A DNA stretch of 64,000 nt from CAJXII01 sp965242915 (GCA_965242915.1 CBDETN010000022.1:62001-126000); one strand, 5' to 3'. Numbered from the stretch's first letter, positions 52,669-60,909 are shown. A program made the numbers and translations. The notes: generated from the letters alone by a model not told the origin.

Positions 52669-52818
52669 ATGAGCAAAAATGAAATGTTAGAAAAATTAAA
52701 AGACAAAAGACAAAAATGTATTGTATATACAAGAGTTATGGGTTATCACAGACCGGTTGAAAGTTTTAATATAGGTAAAACAGGTGAGCACAAACAAAGA
52801 AAACAATTTATTGAATAA
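52669..52818 (+). CDS. Detached glycyl-radical domain of NrdD (49 residues)
   Basis: The ATG is preceded by AAAAAAGG (8-base spacing). The product begins MSKNEMLEKLKDKRQKCIVY and continues TRVMGYHRPVESFNIGKTGE and HKQRKQFIE. The core TRVMGYHRPV matches the radical-glycine signature (RVxGYxRPV) at the C-terminus of class III reductases; the radical residue would be Gly25. The preceding 17 residues are a new helical, charged start. It lies 22 bases after the NifU-like gene and overlaps nrdG by 35 bases. It supplies exactly the part missing from NrdD at 51872. Confidence 0.85.
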   Translation: MSKNEMLEKLKDKRQKCIVYTRVMGYHRPVESFNIGKTGEHKQRKQFIE

Positions 52819-53485
52819 AAAGAACGTTTATGATTTAACTGCTTTTTCACATCTTGATTTTCCTGACCATCTATCTTGTATAGTATGGCTGGTCGGCTGT
52901 AATATGAGATGTGATTATTGTTACAATAAAGATATAGTCTTTAGCAATGAAGGGAAACTGTCTTTTGATGATATTTTATCTTTTTTGAACAAAAGAATAG
53001 GCTTACTTGATGCAGTAGTAATATCTGGTGGTGAAGCTACAGGACATGATCTGATCCCTTTTTGTAAAGAGGTCAAGAAATTAGGCTTTTTAATAAAATT
53101 AGATACAAATGGATTGAACTTTGAACATCTAAAAAAACTGTTAAACCTAAATTTAATTGATTACATTGCACTTGATTACAAAGCACCAAAGTATAAATTT
53201 AGTGGAATAACTCACTCAAATAAATTTAGTTTATTTGGTAAAACTTTAGATTATTTAATCAATATTGATTTTCCATTTGAAGTTAGAACGACTATACATA
53301 GTGATTTACTAGATGAAAAAGATATAAATTTTATTTGTAAAGATTTAAAACAAAGAGGATACAATAGAAAATATTATCTGCAAAATTTCGCAGATACAGG
53401 CGATAATATTGGAAAAATCACTCAGTCCTCAAAAACTTTTGATAAGTCATTATTATCCAATCATTTAGAAATAGTTTGGAGATAA
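52784..53485 (+). CDS. nrdG: Anaerobic ribonucleotide reductase activase (radical SAM)
   Basis: The 233-residue radical SAM enzyme has CNMRCDYCYN (CX3CX2C 4Fe-4S motif) and VVISGGEATGHDLIPF, then LDTNGLNFEHLKKLL. It cleaves S-adenosylmethionine to form the glycyl radical on NrdD. The GTG at 52784 starts inside the detached glycyl-radical gene. An alternative TTG at 52811 would remove nine residues. The SHLDFPDHLSCIVWLVGC start is typical of NrdG-type activases. The gene order places it directly after its substrate domain. Confidence 0.9.
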   Translation: MSTNKENNLLNKKNVYDLTAFSHLDFPDHLSCIVWLVGCNMRCDYCYNKDIVFSNEGKLSFDDILSFLNKRIGLLDAVVISGGEATGHDLIPFCKEVKKLGFLIKLDTNGLNFEHLKKLLNLNLIDYIALDYKAPKYKFSGITHSNKFSLFGKTLDYLINIDFPFEVRTTIHSDLLDEKDINFICKDLKQRGYNRKYYLQNFADTGDNIGKITQSSKTFDKSLLSNHLEIVWR

Positions 53486-54160
53486 TTATTCTAAAGTAAG
53501 CTGATACCCTTGCCCTTTAATGTTTTGAATTAGTCTTTTTGAAGTTTTTAATCTTAATCGTTTAATAAAAGTTCTAAGCCTCTCATCACTAACCTCTTCA
53601 TTTTCCCATAATTTATTTTTAATAGTTTGAGCAGTTATAATATTTTTATGACTTTGCAGTAAGATTAACAAAAATTGACTCTCTCTTTTAGTTAGAGTTA
53701 CATATTTATCATTTTTATATAAATTACAAGAATTTCTATTAAATTTAAATTCATCTATTAAAGATATAAGTTTTTTCTCAAATTCAAAACTTATAGAGTT
53801 AATATAATCCAACAATTCATCTGGATCAAATGGTTTTATAAAATATTTAATAACACCAACATCTATGGCATTTAGAAATTTATCTTTATCACTAAAAGCA
53901 CTTAATATAATAATTGGTATATTTGGATTTATCTGTTTCAATTCATTTGCCATCTCCAAACCTGTTAAATCCGGCATCATAATATCTGTAATTACAAGGT
54001 CAGGAGAGATCTCTAAGAATTTTTTAAGACCCTCTCTCCCGTTATTTGTTACAGTAAAGCTGTAAAAGCTATCTCCAATTGCATCTTTTAAAAGTTTAGC
54101 TAAGTTTTTTTCATCCTCAACCAATAATACTTTTAATTCTTTTAAGAAATTACTATTCAT
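53486..54160 (-). CDS. Two-component response regulator, OmpR/PhoB-like
   Basis: The 224-residue product has a receiver domain (about 8-120) with VEDEKN, the phospho-acceptor Asp in LVITDIMMPDLTGLEMANEL and the KPFDPDELL lysine. The C-terminal winged helix (about 140-224) shows TKRESQFLLILLQSHKNIIT and IKGQGYQL. No histidine kinase is adjacent; its partner may be elsewhere. It faces nrdG tail-to-tail with no gap. Target genes unknown. Confidence 0.9.
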   Translation of the reverse strand: MNSNFLKELKVLLVEDEKNLAKLLKDAIGDSFYSFTVTNNGREGLKKFLEISPDLVITDIMMPDLTGLEMANELKQINPNIPIIILSAFSDKDKFLNAIDVGVIKYFIKPFDPDELLDYINSISFEFEKKLISLIDEFKFNRNSCNLYKNDKYVTLTKRESQFLLILLQSHKNIITAQTIKNKLWENEEVSDERLRTFIKRLRLKTSKRLIQNIKGQGYQLTLE

Positions 54161-54233
54161 ATCATCCTTTCAAAGAAATTTTAATAATCTTCAAAGAGAC
54201 ATTTTAAAGTTTAATTTATAAATATCTAAAAAA

Positions 54234-54779
54234 CTATTTTCTCTCTTTTTTGGAAGGCACTACCAACATATTTACATATCTACCTTCAAATTTTGGCTTA
54301 TTATCCATTACACCAATATCTTCAACCATTGCCCATACACGATTTAGTACTTCCGCTCCAGCTGCCGGATTTGACATCTCTCTACCTCTTAAAAATACTC
54401 TAAATTTTACATGGTTACCTTTTTCAAGGAATTCACGTGCGTGTTGAACTTTATAGTTAATGTCATTATCAGCAATTTTTACAGATAGTTTAATCTCTTT
54501 GGTTACGATTATTTTTTGATTTTTTCTAGCTTCTTTTTTCTTTTTTTCTAGTTGGTATTTATATTTACCGTAATCCATAATTTTAACAACAGGAGGTTTT
54601 CCATTCGGTGCAATACAAACTAAGTCCAATCCAGCCTCATCTGCAAGTGCTTGTGCCTCTCTTGAGCTAATTATTCCAAAAGACTGTCCATCATCACCAT
54701 TACATCTAACCTCTTTAAATCTGATGTCTTCATTCATCATCACTTCATCTTGTTTTTTTCTGTTATCTTTAAAACTCAA
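54234..54779 (-). CDS. infC: Translation initiation factor IF-3
   Basis: The 181-residue product binds 30S and checks start codons. N-domain: MMNEDIRFKEVRCNGDDGQS and APNGKPPVVKIMDYGKYKYQ. C-domain: KLSVKIADNDINYKVQHARE and KFRVFLRGREM. I take TTG 54779, which overlaps the thrS stop (TTGA), as start. An ATG at 54740 is the alternative. infC after thrS is a common bacterial order, and a rare start codon would suit IF-3 self-control as known in E. coli. Confidence 0.93.
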   Translation of the reverse strand: MSFKDNRKKQDEVMMNEDIRFKEVRCNGDDGQSFGIISSREAQALADEAGLDLVCIAPNGKPPVVKIMDYGKYKYQLEKKKKEARKNQKIIVTKEIKLSVKIADNDINYKVQHAREFLEKGNHVKFRVFLRGREMSNPAAGAEVLNRVWAMVEDIGVMDNKPKFEGRYVNMLVVPSKKERK

Positions 54780-56593
54780 ATTTTATCCTCACTCTTTTTA
54801 TTATTTAGCATCTGAATAAATGCCTCTTTAGTCATTTCACTTCGTTCTCTTGCTCTTCTGTCTCTTAAAGCAATCGTACTGTTTGCAACCTCATCATCTC
54901 CAATCACAACAATCATAGGAACTCTTTGTTTCTCAGCAGTTCTAATTCTTTTGTTTAAACTGTCATTCTTATCAAACACATCACTGTCTATTTCAATTTC
55001 TTGAAGTTGCTTTTGTAATTGTTTTGCATATTCTACATGTGAATCAGCAATTGGAATAAGTATAACACCAGTAGGCGCAATACTTAAAGGAAATTCACCG
55101 GCATAATGTTCAGTTAAAATTCCAATAAATCTTTCAAATGAACCAAGGATAGCTCTATGAATCATCACTGGACGCTCTCTTGTATCATCTTTTGTCGTAT
55201 AATGAAGATCAAATCTTTCAGGTAAATTCATATCAATTTGTATAGTACCACACTGCCACTTTCTACCAATTGCATCTAAAATTTTAATATCAATCTTTGG
55301 ACCGTAAAATGCTCCACCACCTTCATCAATACCATAAGTATAACCATTTTCATCTAAAGCATCCATGATACCTTTAGTTGTGGTTTCCCAAAATTCATCA
55401 TCACCGATTGCTTTTTTAGGTTTTGTAGATACTTCTAATTCATATTCAAAATTAAAGTGACCCATTAAACTTTCAACAAATTCAAGAACTTCAATAATTT
55501 CAGTTTTTACCTGGGTCTGTGTACAAAAGATATGCGCATCATCTTGTGTAAATTCTCTTACTCTAAATAGACCATGTAAGGCACCACTTAATTCATGTCT
55601 ATGAACCACACCATACTCAAAAAATTTCATTGGTAAATCTCTATAAGAAACTAAATCATCTTTAAATATCGCAATATGACCAACACAGTTCATAGGTTTT
55701 AAACCATATTCTTGATTATCAACAGTTGTAAAATACATATTTTCTTTATAATTAGCATAATGTCCAGATTTTACCCAAGCTTCTGCTTTTAAAATCTCAG
55801 GAGCTCGTACTGGCTGATACCCTCTGATTCTGTGTGCTTTATATAAAAGTTGTTCTAACTTACCTCTTAATCTTGCACCTGCAGGTAACCATAGTGGTAA
55901 CCCCGCACCAACATCATCACTAAATGTAAAAAGCTTTAAATCAGTACCAAGTCTTCTATGATCTCTTTTTTTAGCCTCTTCAAGCATAAAAACATAATCT
56001 TTTAATTCTGCCTTATCAAAGAATGAGATACCATAAATTCTAGTGATCATCTCATTAGCTTCATCTCCACCTAAATATGCCCCTGCTACTCGAATAAGTT
56101 TAAAATTTCTTATCATTCTAGTATTTTGCAAATGCGGTCCACGACAAAGGTCTTCAAAATCACCTTGCTTATAGATAGTTAAAACATCATCAGAAATGTT
56201 TTCTAAAACAGCTTGTTTTAGTTCATCACTGGCAAACTTTTTTATAATCTCTTTTCGTGAAACTTCAAATCTTTCAATCGGCATTTTTTTACCGGCAAGC
56301 TCTTTCATCTTTTTTTCAATAGCAGGCAGATCCTCATCATTTAACTGATGATCTAACTTAAAGTCATAATAAAAACCCTCTTTTACAACAGGTCCTACGA
56401 AAAATTTAGCTTCGGGATGTAACTCTTTTATGGCCTGTGCCATAAGGTGAGCAGTTGAGTGTCGTAGTATTTCTAAAGCTTCAATAGAGCTATCCGCTCT
56501 TATTTGTTCTTCACTTTCAGCTTCAATATTTAAAGCTTTTGCAGTTTGAAGGTCATAGATTTGATCATCTTTTTTAATGGCAATGCAGTCCAA
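54776..56593 (-). CDS. thrS: Threonyl-tRNA synthetase (TGS-less short form)
   Basis: The 605-residue class II synthetase charges tRNA-Thr. The editing domain has RHSTAHLMAQAIKELHPEAK. Zinc/catalytic parts include LKPMNCVGHIAIFKDD, HRHELSGALHGLFRVREFTQ and RDRRARERSEMTKEAFIQ. The N-terminal TGS domain is reduced to about 40 residues, as in Campylobacter ThrRS. The start is TTG 56593 behind AAAGGA. A 13-bp hairpin touches this ribosome site. It overlaps infC by 4 bases. Confidence 0.95.
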   Translation of the reverse strand: MDCIAIKKDDQIYDLQTAKALNIEAESEEQIRADSSIEALEILRHSTAHLMAQAIKELHPEAKFFVGPVVKEGFYYDFKLDHQLNDEDLPAIEKKMKELAGKKMPIERFEVSRKEIIKKFASDELKQAVLENISDDVLTIYKQGDFEDLCRGPHLQNTRMIRNFKLIRVAGAYLGGDEANEMITRIYGISFFDKAELKDYVFMLEEAKKRDHRRLGTDLKLFTFSDDVGAGLPLWLPAGARLRGKLEQLLYKAHRIRGYQPVRAPEILKAEAWVKSGHYANYKENMYFTTVDNQEYGLKPMNCVGHIAIFKDDLVSYRDLPMKFFEYGVVHRHELSGALHGLFRVREFTQDDAHIFCTQTQVKTEIIEVLEFVESLMGHFNFEYELEVSTKPKKAIGDDEFWETTTKGIMDALDENGYTYGIDEGGGAFYGPKIDIKILDAIGRKWQCGTIQIDMNLPERFDLHYTTKDDTRERPVMIHRAILGSFERFIGILTEHYAGEFPLSIAPTGVILIPIADSHVEYAKQLQKQLQEIEIDSDVFDKNDSLNKRIRTAEKQRVPMIVVIGDDEVANSTIALRDRRARERSEMTKEAFIQMLNNKKSEDKI

Positions 56594-56600
56594 TAAAATC

Positions 56601-56634
56601 CTTTGTTAAAATATATTTAGCTATTTTAACAAAG
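56601..56634 (-). promoter_or_regulatory. Hairpin next to the thrS ribosome binding site
   Basis: CTTTGTTAAAATA (56601-56613) and TATTTTAACAAAG (56622-56634) form a perfect 13-bp stem with an 8-nt loop. On the minus strand the 3' arm ends in AACAAAG, which runs into the thrS AAAGGA site. It could be a terminator of the upstream frd-like genes without T-tract, or an operator controlling thrS translation. Confidence 0.5.
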
Positions 56635-56665
56635 TTGGACTTAAATTACTTATATTTATAATATT

Positions 56666-57358
56666 TTAAAACCCATTCGGATTAAATCCGAAATCCATTC
56701 CAGTATCAAAAGTGGCAAAATTTGGATTTGTATGCCCAAACTGCACGCTTTTATTTTGAAGTTTCATTATATCGCCTTTTATATCTATACCAGCAGGACA
56801 TACCATATTACAGTTACCGCATAAAGTACAACTAAAAACACCATTGTCCTGAATATTATCTATTATGACTTTATTATTTTGCTCTTTTTTATCTTCAATA
56901 TATCTATAAGCTCTTGCTAGAGCAAATGGTCCAACGAAATCTTTATTTACTTCATATACAGGACAAGAGCTGTAACAGCTGTTACATAAAATACAATTAC
57001 TCTCTTTGTCAATTTTATCAACATCATCATTTGAAATCTTTTCATCACTTAATTCTTGAAGTTGGGCATTTGCAATTTTTAATAATTTATGTTGTTTACT
57101 ATTATCAACAACTAAATCTTTTATAACAGGTAAGTTTTTTAACGGTGTCACTTCATCATTTTCTTTAATTGTAGTTTTACAAGCTAATTTTTCAACCCCA
57201 TTGACCACAACTGCACAACTACCGCAAATCCCACTTCTACAACCGCTTCCAAAAGCTAATGAGTTATTTTGAGTTTGTTTAATATGACCTAAGACAGATA
57301 ATAAATTATCAACTTTAGCTTCAATATTGTAGCTGGTTTCACAAATCTTAACTTGCAT
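56666..57358 (-). CDS. Fumarate reductase/succinate dehydrogenase-like iron-sulphur subunit
   Basis: The 230-residue subunit carries three Fe-S clusters: 2Fe-2S in GSGCRSGICGSCAVVVNG, plus two cysteine sets ESNCILCNSCYSSCPVYEVN and FSCTLCGNCNMVCPAGIDIK. It transfers electrons between the flavoprotein and a quinone or other partner. No membrane-anchor (FrdC/SdhCD) or SdhE gene lies next to it. It overlaps the flavoprotein gene by 11 bases. Confidence 0.88.
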   Translation of the reverse strand: MQVKICETSYNIEAKVDNLLSVLGHIKQTQNNSLAFGSGCRSGICGSCAVVVNGVEKLACKTTIKENDEVTPLKNLPVIKDLVVDNSKQHKLLKIANAQLQELSDEKISNDDVDKIDKESNCILCNSCYSSCPVYEVNKDFVGPFALARAYRYIEDKKEQNNKVIIDNIQDNGVFSCTLCGNCNMVCPAGIDIKGDIMKLQNKSVQFGHTNPNFATFDTGMDFGFNPNGF

Positions 57359-58952
57359 TTATAAACTCCAAATTTAGATTTTCATTAGTTTTTGTAACTA
57401 TTGATTGTTTTTCAAATTGTTCCTCTTCCTTAGTATATTCAATACGATAATGAGCTCCGCGGCTTTCACATCTTTCTATCGCACTTAAAATTACAACCTC
57501 AGATATATCAAGCATATTCTTAAATTCAATGAACTCTTTTAAATTTGTATTATAAACCCTGCTTTTATCTCCTATGCCCATTTGCGTATATTCTTTTTGC
57601 CATTGTGCTATTTGTTTTGAAGCTGCTTGTAAATCAGTTTCATTTCTAAATAATCCAACATTTTCATACAAAATTTTTCCTAAAAGCTCTTTTTTCTCAT
57701 AAAAATTGACTGTATTTGGATAGTCAAAAAGTTCATCTATGTAAGTTATATCATTTTGTATAGTTTTATTTTCATCTTCAACTATTTTAATCTTATCTAA
57801 ATCTTTACTGGCATTTTGTCCTGCAATTCTACCAAACAATATAATCTCCAACAATGAATTTCCACCAAGCCTATTTGCTCCATGAACTCCATTTGCGTCA
57901 CATTCACCTACTGCATAAAGATTTTTTATATTTGTATGACACCTTGGATCAGTTTTAATTCCACCCATACTATAGTGAGCCACAGGTTTAATAGGTATTA
58001 AGTCTATATCCATTTTAAGCCCTGTGTATTGTAAAGCCAGATTATATTCTTGAGGCATAAGCTTCATAATCTTCTCAATGCCTAAATGTCGCAAATCTAA
58101 AAACACCTCTTTTTTATCTTGAAGTTGTTGATATATTGCTCTTGCTACTTCATCTCTTGGTTTAAGTTCATCAATAAATCGCTCACCATCAGAAGTTACA
58201 AGATAGCCACCCTCTCCCCTGGCACTTTCACTGATTAAAATACTATTTTCTTTTAAAGCTGTTGGATGAAATTGGACATATTCCATATTTTTCAATCTGC
58301 ACCCAGCTCTAAGTGCTACTGCAAGTCCATCTCCTGTTGTGGCTAAAGAATTAGTGTTGAAGTTTGTGTAGATACCTGCATAACCACCCGTAGCCAAGAC
58401 AACCTTTTTGGCAAATATTTGCTCAACCTTTGTAGTTTTTATATCTAAAACTACTGCTCCTAAAACTGTATTGTCAGAAACTATTAAATCTAAAAGCATC
58501 TTATCTTCTATAAAATCAACATTTTCTTTGATACAAGTATCATATAAAGTATGCAATATTTTTAAGCCGGTGTAATCTGAGCTATAACAAGCCCTGGCAT
58601 TAGAAGTTCCACCGAGTTTTCTTTGAGCTATATTTCCATTTTTATCTTTTGAAAACGGTACTGCTAGATTATCCAACCAATGAATTGTATCTTTTGCTTT
58701 TGTACACAATACCTTGATAGCTTCACTATTTCCTATTTTATGTGAAGATTTCATAGTATCATTTATATGATTTTGAATACTGTCTGTTTTTTCATCCATA
58801 CAAGCATTTATTCCACCTTGTGCTTGGCAAGTTTGTGAGGCAGTTGGTGTTGTTTTTGATAAAACTAAAACTTTTGCACCATTTCTTTTAGCTTCAATGG
58901 CACAGCTTAATCCTGCCCCTCCGCTTCCTATTATCAATACATCATATTCCAT
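57348..58952 (-). CDS. Fumarate reductase/succinate dehydrogenase-like flavoprotein
   Basis: The 534-residue product has the FAD site DVLIIGSGGAGLSCAIEAKR, catalytic parts VQFHPTALKEN, HYSMGGIKTDPRCHTN and GANRLGGNSLLEIIL. The usual covalent flavin histidine (SHT before AAQGG) is replaced: TASQTCQAQGGINA has Gln. FAD is therefore probably bound without a covalent link, as in soluble fumarate reductases and NadB. It pairs with the Fe-S gene downstream and follows the Phd-like gene by one base. Direction of catalysis is unknown. Confidence 0.87.
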   Translation of the reverse strand: MEYDVLIIGSGGAGLSCAIEAKRNGAKVLVLSKTTPTASQTCQAQGGINACMDEKTDSIQNHINDTMKSSHKIGNSEAIKVLCTKAKDTIHWLDNLAVPFSKDKNGNIAQRKLGGTSNARACYSSDYTGLKILHTLYDTCIKENVDFIEDKMLLDLIVSDNTVLGAVVLDIKTTKVEQIFAKKVVLATGGYAGIYTNFNTNSLATTGDGLAVALRAGCRLKNMEYVQFHPTALKENSILISESARGEGGYLVTSDGERFIDELKPRDEVARAIYQQLQDKKEVFLDLRHLGIEKIMKLMPQEYNLALQYTGLKMDIDLIPIKPVAHYSMGGIKTDPRCHTNIKNLYAVGECDANGVHGANRLGGNSLLEIILFGRIAGQNASKDLDKIKIVEDENKTIQNDITYIDELFDYPNTVNFYEKKELLGKILYENVGLFRNETDLQAASKQIAQWQKEYTQMGIGDKSRVYNTNLKEFIEFKNMLDISEVVILSAIERCESRGAHYRIEYTKEEEQFEKQSIVTKTNENLNLEFINAS

Positions 58953-58953
58953 C

Positions 58954-59670
58954 TTATGCCCAAAATTCCTTTAATTGTGTTTTTTGTTTTTTTATTAAAT
59001 TCTCATTATCTTTTATAATTTTCTCTTCTTTTACATCTTCTTCTTTTTTTACTGCAAATTCTCTCTCTTTTTTTAACCGCACTTTTCGCTCAACCTCTTT
59101 TCTAAATTTATCATCAAAATCTAAATCTTCAAGAACTTCTAAACCCTCTTTTACATTATTTTCAATTATTTCTTCATCATTTTTTATATCTTCTTGTGAT
59201 GTAATAGTTATTTCTTCAATCTCATTTTCAAATACTTCTTCTTCATATATAGGAGTAGGAGGAATCACTTGTGCTGATTTTATACTCTTTTTTTCTTCAA
59301 ATACGACATCTTTTTTTACTTCTACAATCTTTTTTTCTAAATCCTTAGGTAGTTTAACCTGTTCAATTATTTTAGTTTTTTGTATCTCCACAGCTTGCTT
59401 TTTTCTATTTTTAGAAGCTTTATCTTTTTTATTCTTTTTAACTTTCTTTGTATTATTATTAGATAAATCTTTCGCTTTTAGAATATCATATTCTGCCATT
59501 ATCTTTTCATATTTGTCAAAATTTAACAACATAAAACTAGGCTTTCCATCCCTTAATATAATAGCTTTATCAATCTCTTCACTAAGTATTTTATTAAAAA
59601 TAGTTTTGCTTTTTCGTATTAGTTCTGTTGATGAATACATCTCATTTGAACTATAAAGTAAATGATTCAT
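58954..59670 (-). CDS. Phd/YefM-like N-terminal domain with long charged extension
   Basis: The 238-residue product has a YefM/Phd-type antitoxin-like domain at about 1-60: SSNEMYSSTELIRKSKTIFN, KAIILRDGKPSFMLLNFDKY. After it comes about 170 residues of highly charged, low-complexity sequence (KKVKKNKKDKASKNRKKQ; runs of EE, KK). No toxin gene is adjacent. I start at ATG 59670 behind GGAG; a longer frame adds 14 residues. It is co-oriented and nearly adjacent to the flavoprotein gene. It may bind DNA at the repeats upstream. Confidence 0.65.
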   Translation of the reverse strand: MNHLLYSSNEMYSSTELIRKSKTIFNKILSEEIDKAIILRDGKPSFMLLNFDKYEKIMAEYDILKAKDLSNNNTKKVKKNKKDKASKNRKKQAVEIQKTKIIEQVKLPKDLEKKIVEVKKDVVFEEKKSIKSAQVIPPTPIYEEEVFENEIEEITITSQEDIKNDEEIIENNVKEGLEVLEDLDFDDKFRKEVERKVRLKKEREFAVKKEEDVKEEKIIKDNENLIKKQKTQLKEFWA

Positions 59671-59683
59671 TTTGTTACTCCAA

Positions 59684-59760
59684 TTTGTATTGTAGTATGT
59701 ATTATAACACATATTAATTACAATACCAAATTAATTCTTAATTATATTTATAATACAATC
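59684..59760. promoter_or_regulatory. ATTGTA/TACAAT repeats, possible operator
   Basis: TTTGTATTGTA (59684-59694) and TACAATACCAAA (59719-59730) form an imperfect inverted pair, with TAATACAAT again at 59751-59759. They lie between the divergent Phd-like gene and the decayed gene at 59784. Phd/YefM proteins commonly bind such palindromes upstream of themselves. Confidence 0.35.
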
Positions 59761-59783
59761 TGATATAGAGTAAGGAGTTTATT

Positions 59784-60416
59784 ATGAAAAAATTTGTTAT
59801 TTGTTTTTGGCGAGTTTGATTTTATTAGTAGCTGGTCCGTTAATGGCTGCAGAGGGGGATGATGTTCAGGATGAAACATCAACATTGACAAGTGCAGCTC
59901 AAGCTGAGAAGGCAGAAAATCTAGCAGAAGCATCTCAAGCAGAAGCGGCAGATGATGTTGCTGCAGCTCAGGCAGATGTAGATTCGGCTCAAGTTGCAGT
60001 TGCTGCAGAGCCGGACAATCTTGAACTACAAGTATCCTTGGAGATATTAGAAGCTGCTTTGAGCGCAGCAGAAGCATCTTTGGAGACATCGGTCAGGATA
60101 TTGCAAGTGCTATTCGTTAGCTGATGCATCTGGAGCGTCAGTAGAGAGTATTAATGAAATGAGAACATCAGGAATGGGATGGGGAGAAATAGCTAAAGAG
60201 TTAGGAATTCATCCAAGTGTTTTGGGTTTGCGTAATACAAAAAAAGCACAGAACCAGGAAAGAACTAGACATACAAAATCTTTTACTACTAAAAATCCTG
60301 GGGTTAATAGTGGTAAAAGCAGTGGTCAAGGGTTAGGAGGAAAGGCTAGTTCATCTGCTGGTAAAGGCGGTAGTAATGCTGGAGGAAGTGGTAAAGGGGG
60401 GGGGAGGAAAAGGTAA
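59784..60416 (+). pseudogene. Frameshifted gene for a secreted/helical protein with Gly-rich tail
   Basis: A good ribosome site (AAGGAG) precedes ATG 59784. The first frame (MKKFVICFWRV) ends after 11 codons. One extra T in the T5 run (59804-59808) would restore MKKFVICFLASLILLVAGPL, a signal peptide. The frame then runs through an Ala/Glu-rich helical part to about 60090. Two further shifts (GQDIASAI, then LADASGASVESINEMR) lead into TSGMGWGEIAKELGIHPSVL and a Gly/Lys-rich tail. The GWGEIAKELGIHPSVLGL segment is a recognisable conserved motif of unknown role. Probably decayed, or phase variable. Confidence 0.7.
60396..60404 (+). repeat. G9 homopolymer near the 3' end of the decayed gene
   Basis: Nine G residues in a row in a strongly AT-rich genome. 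Poly-G tracts are the usual phase-variation sites in Campylobacter. Here a length change would alter only the last three residues (RKR) and the stop. Confidence 0.9.
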
Positions 60417-60421
60417 CTAAC

Positions 60422-60480
60422 GAGAGTGTAAAAGAAACTGGTGGGTTTACACAGTTTATTTTACACTCTCAGTTTTATTT
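60422..60480 (+). terminator. Long two-part hairpin terminator
   Basis: GAGAGTGTAAAA (60422-60433) pairs with TTTTACACTCTC (60459-60470). Inside, AAACTG (60435-60440) pairs with CAGTTT (60452-60457). AGTTTTATTT follows. It ends the decayed gene's transcript. Confidence 0.75.
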
Positions 60481-60516
60481 GTGTAAATTCTTTTACTATA
60501 ATTTTATCACCTATAG

Positions 60517-60813
60517 CTAAACTCTAATTCGTTTATTTGTTTCATTAAATATTAAAATCATTTGATTATTGTTAAAAACCTTTTCAACAAAATCTACTTT
60601 TATATTCGTCATATTTTGAAACAAATCTTGAAAATTTATGTATGCCCTTTTTGTATCATGATCGCCTAGAAATTCTAAAAGCAATGATTCTTCACTAAAT
60701 ATAATTTTTTGGAATACAACTTTAAAATCATTGCATTTATTAATAAAAAGTAAAAAGTTTTTCTTTTTTTTAGGTGTTAGCTCCATATAGTTTTCAATAT
60801 AAATATATCTCAC
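60517..60813 (-). CDS. Hypothetical 98-residue protein
   Basis: The product is soluble, rich in Phe, Asn and Lys (begins MRYIYIENYMELTPKKKKNF; contains KIIFSEESLLLEFLGDHDTK and NNQMILIFNETNKRIRV). No signal peptide or membrane segment. A compact alpha/beta fold is likely. I do not recognise it. A repeated element at 60849-60881 lies 36-68 bases upstream of its ATG and could be its operator. Confidence 0.55.
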   Translation of the reverse strand: MRYIYIENYMELTPKKKKNFLLFINKCNDFKVVFQKIIFSEESLLLEFLGDHDTKRAYINFQDLFQNMTNIKVDFVEKVFNNNQMILIFNETNKRIRV

Positions 60814-60848
60814 TTTATAAATCCTTTATTTTTATATATTAAGTAAGA

Positions 60849-60881
60849 GTATATTTAATAAAAATGAACAGAGTATGAATA
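60849..60881. promoter_or_regulatory. Direct-repeat element, copy 1 (possible response-regulator site)
   Basis: ATGAACA (60864-60870) and ATGAATA (60875-60881) are spaced 11 bp start to start and preceded by GTATATTTAATAAA. The same layout recurs at 63939-63971. OmpR-family regulators bind tandem repeats with this spacing. Confidence 0.5.
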
Positions 60882-60909
60882 AATATTCAGATTGTAAAAG
60901 GATTGCTTA

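Noticed and set aside
56666..58952. The flavoprotein as L-aspartate oxidase (NadB)
   Set aside because: The overlapping three-cluster iron-sulphur subunit gene makes a fumarate reductase/succinate dehydrogenase-type complex far more likely, although the missing flavin histidine is NadB-like.
59748..60089. Leucine/histidine-rich 113-codon frame on the minus strand
   Set aside because: It is the antisense of the Ala/Glu-rich repeat region of the decayed gene; its odd composition is a by-product of the complementary codons.
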